Positions 1 through 64,000 of a stretch of 64,000 bases of DNA are shown in pieces. The DNA is from Chrysogorgia sp. JL179-B06. Taxonomy: Eukaryota; Cnidaria; Anthozoa; Scleralcyonacea; Chrysogorgiidae. Where the stretch lies: assembly GCA_035772405.1 (NCBI GenBank), contig JAYKKM010000144.1, forward strand, positions 2,737,501-2,801,500. The letters run 5' to 3'. The notes under the pieces were generated by a model that was not told the DNA's origin, made no database searches, and saw only the letters and a list, made by a program, of their open reading frames with translations. Every line of letters begins with the position of its first letter. The first letter of the stretch is position 1. A program made the translations under genes and the position numbers.

Positions 1-54
<54 letters not shown>

Positions 55-126
55 CCGGTGACAACCGCTTGTGGGACAAACAGCGGTCATGCGCACATCT
101 AGAGAGCGTGAAGCGGTGTAGGGCCA

Positions 127-218
<92 letters not shown>
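1..218. repeat. Two (TA)n microsatellites (1-52 and 128-218)
   Basis: Uninterrupted alternating TA in both blocks, separated by about 75 bp of unique sequence (53-127). The second block ends about 70 bp before exon 1. The Tyr-Ile open frame across it is an artefact. Confidence 0.97.
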
Positions 219-222
<4 letters not shown>

Positions 223-288
223 TAAGCAATAGCATTCCATTACGTGGTGCTGTAACCTGGGTGTTTTATGCTGGATTTTTCTCCACAG

Positions 289-64000
<63,712 letters not shown>

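Overview
This window is eukaryotic and almost certainly from an invertebrate animal. It is AT-rich, has spliced genes with GT..AG introns, and is crowded with metazoan-type transposons (gypsy LTR, Harbinger, CR1/L2-like LINEs, Penelope-like elements, fold-back MITEs, tRNA-derived SINEs). The mix of Penelope-like ends, a hammerhead ribozyme and short CCTCGTTCCCAGGG hairpins suggests a non-bilaterian such as a cnidarian. That assignment is an inference from repeat style, not a proof.

The backbone is one plus-strand host gene that enters from the left and leaves on the right. I could assemble 29 exons (289-61956), plus a probable 30th cut by the window edge. They join without a stop into 989 in-frame codons that follow the DOCK9/10/11 (zizimin, Dock-D) guanine-nucleotide exchange factors. 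The part covered runs from just after the C2-like DHR-1 domain, through the long alpha-helical middle, into lobe A and the start of lobe B of the Rac/Cdc42-activating DHR-2 domain. The 5' part and the catalytic end of DHR-2 lie outside the window. Everything else sits in its introns.

Layout: 1-9.8 kb holds exons 1-5, a Penelope 3' end and nested fold-back elements. 10.6-13.6 kb holds two minisatellites, a decayed LINE and exon 6. 13.6-19.6 kb holds exons 7-12, tRNA-type SINEs, a long TA repeat and a complete minus-strand hammerhead ribozyme. 19.6-23.1 kb is a minisatellite split by a decayed CR1/L2-like LINE that was itself hit by a 435-bp fold-back element. 23.1-40.5 kb holds exons 13-23 with repeated fold-back elements, LINE tails and Penelope pieces. 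41.0-48.8 kb is a minus-strand gypsy retrotransposon with identical 170-bp LTRs, broken by a Harbinger DNA transposon that looks complete: 34-bp perfect terminal repeats, an intron-containing DDE transposase and a spliced Myb/SANT-like partner gene. 49.1-58.4 kb holds exons 24-27, a 1.1-kb 21-bp satellite and a Crypton-like (DUF3504-like) remnant. 58.4-64 kb holds exons 28-30 and more Penelope and fold-back material.

The most interesting signals are the fully paired hammerhead ribozyme at 14319-14364, the intact two-gene Harbinger nested in the gypsy element, and at least fifteen fold-back elements sitting at TTAA targets in one gene, one of them starting at intron position +9 of a splice donor.
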